From an uncultured Prevotellaceae bacterium (GTDB taxonomy: Bacteria > Bacteroidota > Bacteroidia > Bacteroidales > Bacteroidaceae), in NCBI GenBank assembly GCA_902776665.1, contig CACYQZ010000008.1:1-64000 (forward strand): DNA of 64,000 bases. The letters are read 5' to 3'. The notes below the pieces were generated by a model. That model was not told where the DNA came from, did not search any database, and saw only the letters and a program-made list of their open reading frames with translations. Numbering within the stretch: position 1 is the stretch's first letter; every line of letters begins with the position of its first letter. The position numbers and the translations under genes are program-made. Shown here piece by piece: positions 32,943 to 41,740 of the stretch.

Positions 32943-35782
32943 TCTCCAAATAGGCTCAATTGACCCGTTTCGGGGTCGTATTTAAACTGCGGACTAGCCG
33001 ATTCGTCAGACCCAGAATCGTTGTTTTCAGGCTCGTCAGAATTTGAATCCGAATTTTCTTCAGAATCGACGAGATTAGAATCGACTTCAGCCTCTTCCAA
33101 AACTTCATCTTTCATCTCTAATTCTTCATCTGAATTTTCGTCCTTCATCTCTAATCCTTCATCCAAAACAGGTTTTCGTGTCGGCTCCAACTCCTCGATG
33201 TCGCCGATTTTCCACGTCGTCAGGCGTTTTCCCTTCGCTTTGAAGCCCTTCACGCCGATAAATTCCTCTACCTCGATTTCCATCGGTTCGCGGTAGGCAT
33301 CGCCCTCGCTGAACGTCACGCGGATGCGCGGATAAGGCTCGTCGGACAGCAGAATGAGTTTCGATTCAGGATTCTCGCCGAGGTAGTTCTGATGCTTTTT
33401 CGTCGCTTCCATCAAGAATCGCTTCACGTAGGCATAGCCGTCGTTGTCGGCATCGTAGAGCACCGCCGTCCAGACCTTTTCGGGCTTGAATTTCTCGATG
33501 CGCAGAATATTGTCTTCGAAATGGTTGTTCGGGTCGAAGGTCGTGACGTAGAAATCGCCGTTCGACAGCACCACGAGCACCTGGTCGTCGTCGGAAAATT
33601 CACCGAGCAACCGTCCGTGTTCGTCGAAATTCAGGCGGCGCACATCGGGGTCGAACCAAACTTTCCGACCTCCGAGCGTCGAATGGCCGTGACTCTTCAG
33701 ACTGATGCGATGGACGGGGTCGCGTGTGAGCAGATAGCCCTTCGAACCGCGTCCCTTGATGCTGATTTCGGCAAAATCGCGTTCCAAAAATATCTTTTTT
33801 CGTGGATTTTTCGCCAAGAGAATCGAGTCGAGCGTCACCTTGATAATTTCGGCCTCGCCATTCGGATTGGCCGTGAAATAAAGCACTTTCGTACCAGGTT
33901 TGCCCTGCGTGGCATCGACTTCGCGGTCGCGTGTGATGCCCGTCACGTTGAAGCGCTTGATGAAGCACGGTCCGTTCTTTCCGTCGCGATAGACGAGGTT
34001 GTAGGTCGTGCGCGAATCGTTTTTCTTGAACACCTGCAAATGCAGCACATTCTTGCCCACAAACAACTTGTCGGCGACGCGCACCACCTTGAATTTTCCG
34101 TCGCGATAGAAGATGATGATGTCGTCGATGTCGGAACAGTTGCAGACGAATTCGTCCTTCTTCAAACCCGTACCGATGAAGCCTTCCTGACGGTTGATGT
34201 AGAGTTTTTGGTTGGCCTCGACGACCTTCGTGGCGACAATCGTGTCGAAGTTGCGAATTTCGGTGCGACGCGGAAACTCGCTGCCGTATTTTTCCTTGAC
34301 CTGCGTAAACCATTTGATGGTGACGTCGGTCATGTGGGCGAGGTCGTGGACGATGCCCTTGATTTCCTTCTGGATGTTGACCATCAACTCGTCGGCCTTG
34401 TCCTTGTTGAACTTCAAAATGCGCTGCATCTTGATTTCCAAGAGCCGCAGAATGTCGTCGCGGGTCACTTCGCGAATCAAGTCTTTCTTGAAGGGTTCCA
34501 AACGCCCATCGACGTGCGCCACGGCAGCGTCGAGCGTTTCGGCCTGCTCGAATTTCTTGTCTTTATAGATGCGTTCCTCGATGAAAATGCGCTCCAAAGA
34601 GGCGAAGAAATACTGCTCTTCGAGTTCACTTTTGCGAATTTCGAGTTCCCGACGCAACAGGTTCATCGTCGAATCGGCATTGTGGCGAAGCACGTCGGAA
34701 ACAGTCAGGAACTGCGGTTTCCGGCTGTCGATGACGCAGCAGTTGGGCGAAATGCTGATTTCGCAGTCCGAGAAGGCATAGAGCGCGTCGATGGTCTTGT
34801 CTGACGATACGCCGGGCGCGAGATGCACCAAAATTTCGACCTCGGCAGCGGTGTTGTCCTCGACCTTCTTCGCCTTGATTTTGCCCTTTTCGACGGCTTT
34901 CAGAATCGACTCGATGAGCGAACCCGTCGTTTTCGAATAGGGAATTTCGCGGATGACAAGCGTTTTTTGGTCGCGTTTCTCGATTTTCGCACGAACTTTC
35001 AGCGAACCACCGCGCTGACCGTCGTTGTAGCGCGAAACATCGATGCTTCCGCCCGTCGGGAAGTCAGGGAAGAGTTGGAAATCCTCGCCGCGCAAGTAAC
35101 TCACCGCCGCGTCGCAGAGTTCGTTGAAATTGTGGGGCAAAATCTTCGTGGAAAGTCCCACGGCGATGCCCTCGGCACCCTGCGCCAACAGCAGCGGAAA
35201 CTTCACGGGCAGCGTAATCGGTTCCTTGTTGCGACCGTCGTAACTGAGTTGCCACTCGGTGGTTTTCGCGTTGAACACCACGTCGAGCGCGAATTTCGAC
35301 AGTCGCGCCTCGATGTATCGGCCAGCCGCCGCGTCGTCGCCTGTGAGGATGTTTCCCCAGTTTCCCTGCGTATCGACCAGCAGGTCCTTCTGCCCCAGTT
35401 GCACGAGCGCGTCCTTGATGGAAGCGTCGCCGTGGGGGTGGAACTGCATCGTGTGGCCCACGATATTCGCCACTTTGTTGTAGCGCCCGTCGTCCATCCG
35501 CTTCATCGAGTGCATAATGCGGCGCTGCACGGGCTTGAAACCGTCCTCGATGTGGGGAATGGCACGGTCGAGAATCGAATACGAGGCATAGTCGAGGAAC
35601 CACGTCTGATACATTCCCGACAAGTGGTGCACCACCGACGCGTCGAAGCGATTCACGGGCTTGTAGTCGGAATGTCCAGCAGGTTCGCCGTCGGTTTCCG
35701 TCGGTTCGTCAGTCACTTCCTGCGACTCGTCCAATTCGTCTAATTCTTGCAATTTATCTTTATTTTCGTCCATATTTTCCAT
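32939..35782 (-). CDS. parC: DNA topoisomerase IV/gyrase subunit A (ParC-like)
   Basis: Breakage-reunion subunit of a type IIA topoisomerase. Seen: after about 45 acidic residues, the core YASYSILDRAIPHIEDGFKPVQRRI, the resistance-region loop FHPHGDASIKDALVQ, the catalytic tyrosine in AAAGRYIEARLSKFA, and KFPLLLAQGAEGIAVGLSTKILPHNF; a coiled-coil region (about 400-480) and a beta-pinwheel C-terminal domain follow. Compared with GyrA the residue next to Asp in HGD is Ala rather than Ser. The sequence fits the second GyrA/ParC paralog of Bacteroidota, here called ParC. The C-terminus is a long acidic tail rich in Asp, Glu and Ser (about 33000-33190) with repeated ELEMKDE units. The ATG at 35773 (MDENKDK) is an alternative start. 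Confidence 0.88.
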   Translation of the reverse strand: MENMDENKDKLQELDELDESQEVTDEPTETDGEPAGHSDYKPVNRFDASVVHHLSGMYQTWFLDYASYSILDRAIPHIEDGFKPVQRRIMHSMKRMDDGRYNKVANIVGHTMQFHPHGDASIKDALVQLGQKDLLVDTQGNWGNILTGDDAAAGRYIEARLSKFALDVVFNAKTTEWQLSYDGRNKEPITLPVKFPLLLAQGAEGIAVGLSTKILPHNFNELCDAAVSYLRGEDFQLFPDFPTGGSIDVSRYNDGQRGGSLKVRAKIEKRDQKTLVIREIPYSKTTGSLIESILKAVEKGKIKAKKVEDNTAAEVEILVHLAPGVSSDKTIDALYAFSDCEISISPNCCVIDSRKPQFLTVSDVLRHNADSTMNLLRRELEIRKSELEEQYFFASLERIFIEERIYKDKKFEQAETLDAAVAHVDGRLEPFKKDLIREVTRDDILRLLEIKMQRILKFNKDKADELMVNIQKEIKGIVHDLAHMTDVTIKWFTQVKEKYGSEFPRRTEIRNFDTIVATKVVEANQKLYINRQEGFIGTGLKKDEFVCNCSDIDDIIIFYRDGKFKVVRVADKLFVGKNVLHLQVFKKNDSRTTYNLVYRDGKNGPCFIKRFNVTGITRDREVDATQGKPGTKVLYFTANPNGEAEIIKVTLDSILLAKNPRKKIFLERDFAEISIKGRGSKGYLLTRDPVHRISLKSHGHSTLGGRKVWFDPDVRRLNFDEHGRLLGEFSDDDQVLVVLSNGDFYVTTFDPNNHFEDNILRIEKFKPEKVWTAVLYDADNDGYAYVKRFLMEATKKHQNYLGENPESKLILLSDEPYPRIRVTFSEGDAYREPMEIEVEEFIGVKGFKAKGKRLTTWKIGDIEELEPTRKPVLDEGLEMKDENSDEELEMKDEVLEEAEVDSNLVDSEENSDSNSDEPENNDSGSDESASPQFKYDPETGQLSLFGE

Positions 35783-35856
35783 TCAATTATCATGCAAAAA
35801 TACATAAAAAAAACGATAAAACTAATAAAAATCGCGATTTTCTCAAAAAAATCGCC

Positions 35857-35864
35857 TAATTTTG
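35857..35864 (+). promoter_or_regulatory. -7 element for the FMN-binding protein gene
   Basis: TAATTTTG matches TAnnTTTG, 33 nt before the ATG at 35898. The -33 element is less clear. Confidence 0.55.
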
Positions 35865-35897
35865 CGCCGCATAAACCATTTTTTTGACGAAAGAATC

Positions 35898-36287
35898 ATG
35901 AAAAATCTGAAAACAATTCTGGGTGTAGCCCTGCTCGCGACCTTTCTGATGAGCGCCGTGCAGAGCGACGGAACCATCACGAAAGAAGGAAAAACAACGA
36001 TTGTAAACACGACCGTCATCGGCAAAAACATCGAGGGCTATGCCGGTCCGACGCCCGTGAAAATCTATATCGAGAACAACAAAGTCGTGAAAATCGAGAC
36101 GCTGCGCACGCCCGACGGCCCGAAATACGTGGCGAAGGCAAAAAAAGTGTTCGAAGCGTTCATCGGACTGCCCGTGAAGAAGGCGAAAAAGGCGAAAGTC
36201 GATGCAGTGACGGGTGCGACCTACACGTCCGATGCTTTGATTGAAAACGTCAGAAAAGGCCTCGATTATTACGAGAAAAACAAGTAA
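35898..36287 (+). CDS. FMN-binding domain protein
   Basis: A 129-residue exported electron-transfer-type protein. Seen: N-terminal signal MKNLKTILGVALLATFLMSAVQS and an FMN-binding domain with VKIYIENNKVVKIETLRTPDGP and DAVTGATYTSDALIENVRKGLDYY in its conserved parts. VTGATYTS resembles the (S/T)GATxT(S) site where FMN is attached covalently to Thr by ApbE in NqrC/RnfG-type domains. The ATG at 35898 is preferred over 35862, which lies in the promoter. It ends exactly where the convergent GNAT gene ends (36288). Probably a small periplasmic flavoprotein; partner unknown. Confidence 0.85.
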   Translation: MKNLKTILGVALLATFLMSAVQSDGTITKEGKTTIVNTTVIGKNIEGYAGPTPVKIYIENNKVVKIETLRTPDGPKYVAKAKKVFEAFIGLPVKKAKKAKVDAVTGATYTSDALIENVRKGLDYYEKNK

Positions 36288-36782
36288 TCAAATCATTTTT
36301 TGGAAGGCTAAACGCTCGTCGCCGTTCAGCAGGTAGATGATGCCGCAATAAGCAAAGCCGTGCTTTTTGAGCAGGTGGCGCATGATGGCGTTGTCGCGGT
36401 GGGTGTCGATGCGGATGTTGCGAGTCTTCGTGAAACAAAAGTCGAGGAGCGCAGCCATCGTGCCGTGCGACTCGGGCAGACTGGCGATGCGGTGGATGAC
36501 GTAGTAAGGTTGGGTGTCGTCGGCCCATTGCCCCTCGTAAATCTGGGCATAGGTGGGGTCAGGCCCCAGAACAAAGGCGAAGGTGCCAACCGCCACGCCA
36601 TTTTCTTCGATGACATAGCTGACACCTTTGCCAATATCGTTCCGAAAAACCTCGTCCGACGGGTAGCCGTCGCTCCATTGCGTCAGGTTTCCGCTTTGCC
36701 GCATCGTTTTTTTCGCTTCCTCAGCCAGATGCAACAAGGTCGGAATGTCGGTCAAGGTCGATTTTCTGAATTCAAAAGCCAT
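36288..36782 (-). CDS. GNAT family N-acetyltransferase
   Basis: A 164-residue acetyltransferase. Seen: MAFEFRKSTLTDIPTLLHLAEEAKKTM at the N-terminus, EENGVAVGTFAFVLG (central strands), YYVIHRIASLPESHG...LLDFCF (acetyl-CoA loop region, although the classic Q/RxxGxG/A is poorly kept), NIRIDTHRDNAIMRHLLKKHGFAYCGIIYL at the end in pieces. The substrate is unknown. It starts 3 nt after the acyl-CoA dehydrogenase gene stops and is therefore the last gene of the etfBA operon. Confidence 0.87.
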   Translation of the reverse strand: MAFEFRKSTLTDIPTLLHLAEEAKKTMRQSGNLTQWSDGYPSDEVFRNDIGKGVSYVIEENGVAVGTFAFVLGPDPTYAQIYEGQWADDTQPYYVIHRIASLPESHGTMAALLDFCFTKTRNIRIDTHRDNAIMRHLLKKHGFAYCGIIYLLNGDERLAFQKMI

Positions 36783-36785
36783 TTT

Positions 36786-38507
36786 TTACTCTTCAACGGC
36801 GTTTTCAACAGCCTTGAAACTGTCGAGGTCGTCGGCGAGGAACGCCTTGATATAGGCGGCTTTGCCGATGACGTTCTCTTCGGCCATACGCACATAGACC
36901 TGTGCCGATTTCTCGAACAATTCGGGTGCCTTGGCAGCATCGCGAATGATGAGCAACGACATCACGATTTCGCAGGTCATATCGTAGAGACGACGGGCAA
37001 GGAAATCCTGAACGGCCTGATTTTCAAAGGCTTTCACGCAGTTCAGGGCGTCTTCGTAAATCTCCACGAGTTTTTCGACGCGCTTCAGCAAAGGACTTGA
37101 AGATTCTTCGCTTTCCATCATCTCCTTGATATTCTGCAACATCGTACCGTTGGTGATGTAGCGGATGGCTGCCACGACCTGCAACTGCGTCGTTCCCTCG
37201 TAAATCGAGAAGATTCGGGCATCGCGATAGAGCCGCTGACACTTGTATTCCATAATGAAACCCGAACCGCCGTGAATCGAAATCGCGTCGTAGGCGTTTT
37301 GGTTGGCATATTCCGAGTTCATACCCTTCGCCAACGGCGTGAAGGCATCGGCCAGACGCTGATATTTCTTCAGTTCCTGCTTTTCCTCGGGCGTGAGTTT
37401 GCGGTCGCGCTCGATGTCTTCCAGACACTTGTAAATATCGACGTAGCAAGCCGTCTGATACAACAGCGAACGACCTGCATCGAGTTTCGCCTTCATTCGC
37501 GACAGCATATCATAGACGGCAGGGAAATTCACGATTTTCTCGCCGAACTGGGCGCGTTCCTTCGCGTAGGCGAGGGCTTCGTTGTAGGCTTCCTGCGAGA
37601 GTCCAACCGACTGCGCAGCAATGCCCAGACGAGCGCCGTTCATCAGTGCCATCACGTATTTAATCAGGCCGAGACGGGTCGAGCCGCAAAGTTCGGCCTT
37701 CGCGTCCTTGTAGGTCAATTCGCAGGTCGGCGAACCGTGGATACCGAGTTTGTGCTCGATGTGGCGCACGTTCACACCGCCCTGACGCTTATCGTAGATA
37801 AACATCGACAGGCCGCGACCGTCTTTCGTGCCTTCCTCGGAACGAGCTAGCACGAGGTGAATGTCCGAGTCGCCGTTGGTGATGAAGCGCTTCACACCGT
37901 TCAGTCGCCAGCAGTTTTCCTTTTCGTCGAACGTGGCCTTGAGCATCACGCGCTGCAGGTCGCTGCCTGCGTCGGGCTCGGTGAGGTCCATCGACATTCC
38001 TTCGCCTGTACAAACACGCGGAATGTACTTCTGACGCTGCTCCTCCGAACCAAATTCATAGAGCGTGTCGATGCAACTTTGCAGGCTCCAGATGTTCTGG
38101 AAACCAGCGTCGGCAGCGGAAATCAACTCCGACAACATCGAGAAGACGGCATTCGGCAGGTTCAGACCGCCGTAGCGACGGGGCATCGAAACACCCCAAA
38201 GTCCTGCTTTGCGCGTGGCATCGAGGTTCTCAAACGTCTTCGAGGCGTAAATCATTCGTCCGTTTTCGAGGTGCGGTCCTTCGAGGTCCACGCTCTCCGA
38301 GTTCGGCGCGATGATGTTGGCCGCGATGTCGCCCGTGATGTCGAGAATCTGCTTGTAGTTCTCGATGGCGTCGCCCAAATCGACGGGGGCATAGTCAAAT
38401 TCTTTCGCGTCTGCGAAACCCTTTTCTTTCAGCTCGACAATTCGAGCCATCAGGGGATGGTTCAAATAGAAACCAATTTCTGGATGATCGCTATAATAAT
38501 TAGCCAT
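36786..38507 (-). CDS. Acyl-CoA dehydrogenase family protein
   Basis: FAD-dependent oxidation of an acyl-CoA, passing electrons to the ETF encoded upstream. Seen: N-terminal domain with GGLNLPNAVFSMLSELISAADAGF, the beta domain CTGEGMSMDLTEPDAGSDLQRV and NGVKRFITNGDSDIHLVLARSE, and the C-terminal helical domain with ARLGIAAQSVGLSQEAYNEALAYAKERAQFG, YDAISIHGGSGF and YEGTTQLQ (the usual catalytic-base region). The length of 573 residues includes a C-terminal extension common in the Bacteroidota enzyme. Its gene lies 12 nt after the small membrane-protein gene. Chain length specificity is not evident. Confidence 0.93.
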   Translation of the reverse strand: MANYYSDHPEIGFYLNHPLMARIVELKEKGFADAKEFDYAPVDLGDAIENYKQILDITGDIAANIIAPNSESVDLEGPHLENGRMIYASKTFENLDATRKAGLWGVSMPRRYGGLNLPNAVFSMLSELISAADAGFQNIWSLQSCIDTLYEFGSEEQRQKYIPRVCTGEGMSMDLTEPDAGSDLQRVMLKATFDEKENCWRLNGVKRFITNGDSDIHLVLARSEEGTKDGRGLSMFIYDKRQGGVNVRHIEHKLGIHGSPTCELTYKDAKAELCGSTRLGLIKYVMALMNGARLGIAAQSVGLSQEAYNEALAYAKERAQFGEKIVNFPAVYDMLSRMKAKLDAGRSLLYQTACYVDIYKCLEDIERDRKLTPEEKQELKKYQRLADAFTPLAKGMNSEYANQNAYDAISIHGGSGFIMEYKCQRLYRDARIFSIYEGTTQLQVVAAIRYITNGTMLQNIKEMMESEESSSPLLKRVEKLVEIYEDALNCVKAFENQAVQDFLARRLYDMTCEIVMSLLIIRDAAKAPELFEKSAQVYVRMAEENVIGKAAYIKAFLADDLDSFKAVENAVEE

Positions 38508-38519
38508 AGTTATTTGTTT

Positions 38520-38696
38520 TTACTCAGTTTTTTCTTTATGAGATTCCTCCAAAAAATTTGCTATTTCAAAAAGATTATGATTGATTTCTCTAACATCATC
38601 TGTCATCCTCCAAATTCTGAAGAATAGAATAATGCAAAGAATTGTAGGAATAAAATAGAGAATACAAATTATTGTGAGAAAGAAAATAAATTCCAT
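38520..38696 (-). CDS. Small membrane protein (58 residues) in the ETF operon
   Basis: A short gene that I translated by hand from the minus strand. It starts with ATG at 38696, 3 nt after the etfA stop, and ends with TAA 12 nt before the acyl-CoA dehydrogenase start. The N-terminal 26 residues (MEFIFFLTIICILYFIPTIL then CIILFF) form one long or two short membrane segments; the rest (RIWRMTDDVREINHNLFEIA then NFLEESHKEKTE) is an amphipathic, probably cytoplasmic helix. An A/G-rich sequence precedes it. The tight spacing on both sides supports translation. No family is recognised. It could anchor ETF or the dehydrogenase to the membrane, which is an inference from context only. The base composition is much more AT-rich than in neighbours. 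Confidence 0.7.
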   Translation of the reverse strand: MEFIFFLTIICILYFIPTILCIILFFRIWRMTDDVREINHNLFEIANFLEESHKEKTE

Positions 38697-38699
38697 AAA

Positions 38700-39722
38700 T
38701 TACTTACTATTCTGTTTATAATACTTGATCAACTTCGGCACCGTTTCCTCCACCGTTCCAACGATGACATAGTCCGCAATCTTGTTGATGGGCGCATCGG
38801 GGTCGTTGTTGATGGAAATGATGATGCCCGAATCCTGCATACCGGCGATGTGTTGAATCTGTCCAGAGATACCGCAGGCGATATACACTTTCGGATGCAC
38901 GGTGACACCCGTCTGACCGATTTGGCGGTCGTGGTCAATCCAGCCAGCATCAACGGCGGCGCGACTGCCACCCACTTCGCCGTGAAGCACTTTCGCGAGT
39001 TCAAACAACTGGTCGAAACCTTCCTTCGAACCCACGCCATAGCCACCAGCCACGACGATGGGCGCACCTTTCAGGTTGTGCTTCGCAGCCTCAACGCGGT
39101 GTTCCAACACTTTCACGACGAAAGCCTCGGGACTGACGTATTTCGACACTTCGGGATAGACCACTTCCTTCTTGCAATCGCCCTCATAGACGGCTTTTTG
39201 CATCACGCCCGAGCGCACGGTCGCCATCTGCGGACGATGGTCGGGATTAACGATGGTTGCCACGATGTTTCCACCGAAGGCAGGACGAATCTGATAGAGC
39301 AGATTTTCGTAGGTCTTGCCCTCTTTCTTGTCCTCATACGAACCGATTTCAAGTTCGGTGCAGTCGGCTGTCAGACCGCTCGTGAGCGACGAACTGACAC
39401 GCGGACCGAGGTCGCGACCGATGACCGTTGCTCCCATCAGGCAAATCTGCGGCTGCTCTTCCTTGAACAGATTGACGATAATGTCGGTGTGGGGTGCCGA
39501 GGTGTAGGGGAACAGTTCGGGCGCGTCGAAAACAAAGAGTTTATCGACACCGTAAGGCAGAATCTGCTCTTCAACCTGACCCTTGATGCCCGTACCGATG
39601 ACAACGGCGTGAAGTTCCACGCCCAGTTCGTTGGCGAGTTTCCTGCCCTTTGTCAGCAATTCTTGAGAGACTTCCTGAACGAGGGTGTTCTCAATTTCGA
39701 TATATACAAAAACATTATTCAT
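38700..39722 (-). CDS. etfA: Electron transfer flavoprotein subunit alpha
   Basis: FAD-binding subunit of ETF, which carries electrons from acyl-CoA dehydrogenases. Seen: N-terminal NNVFVYIEIENTLVQEVSQELLTKGRKLA and the C-terminal FAD domain APIVVAGGYGVGSKEGFDQLFELAKVLHGEVGGSRAAVDAGWIDHDRQIGQTGVTV in its conserved parts, followed by YIACGISGQIQHIAGM and INNDPDAPINKIADYVIVG. The ATG at 39722 is preferred to the TTG at 39728, giving 340 residues. It follows the etfB stop by 2 nt. Confidence 0.95.
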   Translation of the reverse strand: MNNVFVYIEIENTLVQEVSQELLTKGRKLANELGVELHAVVIGTGIKGQVEEQILPYGVDKLFVFDAPELFPYTSAPHTDIIVNLFKEEQPQICLMGATVIGRDLGPRVSSSLTSGLTADCTELEIGSYEDKKEGKTYENLLYQIRPAFGGNIVATIVNPDHRPQMATVRSGVMQKAVYEGDCKKEVVYPEVSKYVSPEAFVVKVLEHRVEAAKHNLKGAPIVVAGGYGVGSKEGFDQLFELAKVLHGEVGGSRAAVDAGWIDHDRQIGQTGVTVHPKVYIACGISGQIQHIAGMQDSGIIISINNDPDAPINKIADYVIVGTVEETVPKLIKYYKQNSK

Positions 39723-39724
39723 AT

Positions 39725-40597
39725 TCAACCAATAATCTTTTCATTCAACAATTCCTGAATCATTCCCTCGATGTCGCCATCGGAAGAGGTCAGCGTTTTT
39801 GACTCTTTCGCTTGGAAAACGATGTTTTTCACTGCTTTGACCTTCGTGGGCGAACCCGACAAACCGCATTGGTTCGGGTCGCCATCGACATCGGCCACCG
39901 ACCACTGGTTCAGCGTCAGATAGGGGCGCTCGGCGTAGAGATGCGCGTAGGCACTGTTCTCGTCGGTGCGTTCCAGCGGACACGTCGCCCACTTGTATTT
40001 CATCACCAACTTCGCATTCTGCGGACGGCACGGTGCAGCACTGCCATTGACGGTAATCACCACGGGCAGCGGTGCCTCGACCACTTCCACGCCACCGTCG
40101 ATCATTCGGCGGATGGTGGCCTTGCCGTTTTCTATCTTCAGAATTTCTTCTGCGTAAGTCACTTGGTTCAATCCCAGTTTCTGCGCCACCTGCGGACCCA
40201 CTTGCGCCGTGTCGCCGTCGATGGCCTGCCGACCGCCGATGACGATATCGACGTCGCCGATTTTCTCGATGGCCGTGGCGAGCGCATAACTCGTTGCCAG
40301 CGTGTCGGCACCGGCAAACAGGCGGTCGGTCAAGAGCCAGCCCGTGTCGGCACCGCGATAGAGACCCTGACGGATGATTTCACCGGCACGCGGCGGTCCC
40401 ATCGTCAGCAGTCCCACGGTCGAGCCGGGGTGTTGTTCTTTCAGTCGCAATGCTTGTTCCAACGCATTCAAATCTTCGGGATTGAAGATGGCGGGCAGGG
40501 CGGCGCGGTTCACCGTTCCTTCGGCGGTCATAGCGTCCTTGCCCACATTTCTGGTGTCAGGTACTTGCTTGGCAAGTACAACAATTTTTAATGCCAT
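39725..40597 (-). CDS. etfB: Electron transfer flavoprotein subunit beta
   Basis: AMP-binding subunit of ETF. Seen: MALKIVVLAKQVPDTRNVGKDAM, FNPEDLNALEQALRLKEQHPGSTVGLLTMGPPRAGEIIRQGLYRGAD in its conserved parts, and GGRQAIDGDTAQVGPQVAQKLGLNQVTYAEEI, all typical of EtfB/FixA. The length of 290 residues is in the upper normal range, as in Bacteroidota. First gene of the operon etfB-etfA-small membrane protein-acyl-CoA dehydrogenase-GNAT, driven by the promoter at 40636. Confidence 0.95.
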   Translation of the reverse strand: MALKIVVLAKQVPDTRNVGKDAMTAEGTVNRAALPAIFNPEDLNALEQALRLKEQHPGSTVGLLTMGPPRAGEIIRQGLYRGADTGWLLTDRLFAGADTLATSYALATAIEKIGDVDIVIGGRQAIDGDTAQVGPQVAQKLGLNQVTYAEEILKIENGKATIRRMIDGGVEVVEAPLPVVITVNGSAAPCRPQNAKLVMKYKWATCPLERTDENSAYAHLYAERPYLTLNQWSVADVDGDPNQCGLSGSPTKVKAVKNIVFQAKESKTLTSSDGDIEGMIQELLNEKIIG

Positions 40598-40635
40598 AAA
40601 ATATAATAATGTGTATAAAAAATCTTTTCAACCTG

Positions 40636-40643
40636 CAAAATTA
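40636..40643 (-). promoter_or_regulatory. -7 element for the etfBA operon
   Basis: TAATTTTG on the minus strand, 39 nt before the etfB ATG. The remaining gap to 40771 is AT-rich with no other feature apart from the opposite promoter at 40772. Confidence 0.6.
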
Positions 40644-40771
40644 CATTTTTTTCGCCTCTTAACCAAAAGAAACACCCGAAAATGATTCGTTTCTGCACAT
40701 TTCGCGCCGTTTGTGCAGTCTTTTTCGTAAAAATATTTTATCTTATCGACGATTTTCTGACGAAAATTCTA

Positions 40772-40779
40772 TAATTTTG
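40772..40779 (+). promoter_or_regulatory. -7 element for ddh
   Basis: TAATTTTG matches TAnnTTTG, 49 nt before the ddh ATG at 40829. Confidence 0.6.
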
Positions 40780-40828
40780 CATCGTCAAATTCAACATATT
40801 GCAATATCATACAAAAAATCGAAAAAAT

Positions 40829-41728
40829 ATGAAGAAAATTAGGGCAGCCGTCGTTGGTTACGGCAATATCGGTCGATTCACCGTGGAGGCTCTTGAAGCC
40901 GCCGAAGATTTTGAGATTGCGGGCATCGTGCGCCGCAACGGAAGTGACAACAAACCGCTGGAACTCACGCCGTACGAGGTGGTGAAAGACATTCGCGAAC
41001 TGAACGACGTCGATGTGGCGATTCTGGCTGCGCCGACGCGCTCGTGCGAGGAATTTGCCCGTCAGATTCTGCCGTTGGGCATCAACACGGTCGATTCCTT
41101 CGACATCCACAGCGACATTCGCGGCTATCGCGAGCGACTGATGACGCTGAACAAGCAGACTGGCACGGTCAGCGTGATTGCCGCCGGCTGGGACCCAGGT
41201 TCCGACAGCGTCGTCCGCACGCTGATGGAAAGCCTCGCGCCGAAGGGACTGAGCTACACGAACTTCGGCCCGGGAATGTCGATGGGACACTCGGTTTGCG
41301 TGCGCTCGAAAGAGGGCGTGAAAAATGCGCTGTCGGTGACGATTCCGCTCGGCGAGGGCATCCATCGCCGAATGGTCTATGTCGAACTGGAAGACGGCAC
41401 GAAACTCGAAGACGTGACGAAAGCTATCAAGGCCGACCCCTATTTTGCTCACGACGAAACCCACGTTTTCGCCGTGGCATCGGTCGATGACGTGCGCGAT
41501 ATGGGACACGGTGTGAACCTCGTGCGCAAGGGTGTTTCGGGCAAGACGCAGAACCAGCGATTCGAGTTCAATATGCAAATCAACAACCCCGCGCTCACGG
41601 CTCAGGTGCTGGTGAATGTCGCCCGTGCCTCACTGCGCCAGCAGCCCGGCTGCTACACGATGGTGGAAATTCCCGTCATCGACCTGCTTCCCGGCGACCG
41701 CGCCGAACTCATCGAACATTTGGTGTAA
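40829..41728 (+). CDS. ddh: meso-diaminopimelate D-dehydrogenase
   Basis: Makes meso-diaminopimelate from tetrahydrodipicolinate in one NADPH-dependent step, feeding lysine and peptidoglycan synthesis. Seen: the Rossmann start KIRAAVVGYGNIGRFTVEALE, FEIAGIVRRNGSD, LAAPTRSCEEFARQILPLGINTVDSFDIH, AAGWDPGSDSVVRTLMESLAPKG and FGPGMSMGHS, all typical of Ddh; the ATG at 40829 gives 299 residues rather than the longer ORF from 40799. Presence of ddh means this organism can bypass the acylated DAP branches. The gene stands alone, divergent from etfB. Confidence 0.93.
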   Translation: MKKIRAAVVGYGNIGRFTVEALEAAEDFEIAGIVRRNGSDNKPLELTPYEVVKDIRELNDVDVAILAAPTRSCEEFARQILPLGINTVDSFDIHSDIRGYRERLMTLNKQTGTVSVIAAGWDPGSDSVVRTLMESLAPKGLSYTNFGPGMSMGHSVCVRSKEGVKNALSVTIPLGEGIHRRMVYVELEDGTKLEDVTKAIKADPYFAHDETHVFAVASVDDVRDMGHGVNLVRKGVSGKTQNQRFEFNMQINNPALTAQVLVNVARASLRQQPGCYTMVEIPVIDLLPGDRAELIEHLV

Positions 41729-41740
41729 AAATCAATCTTT

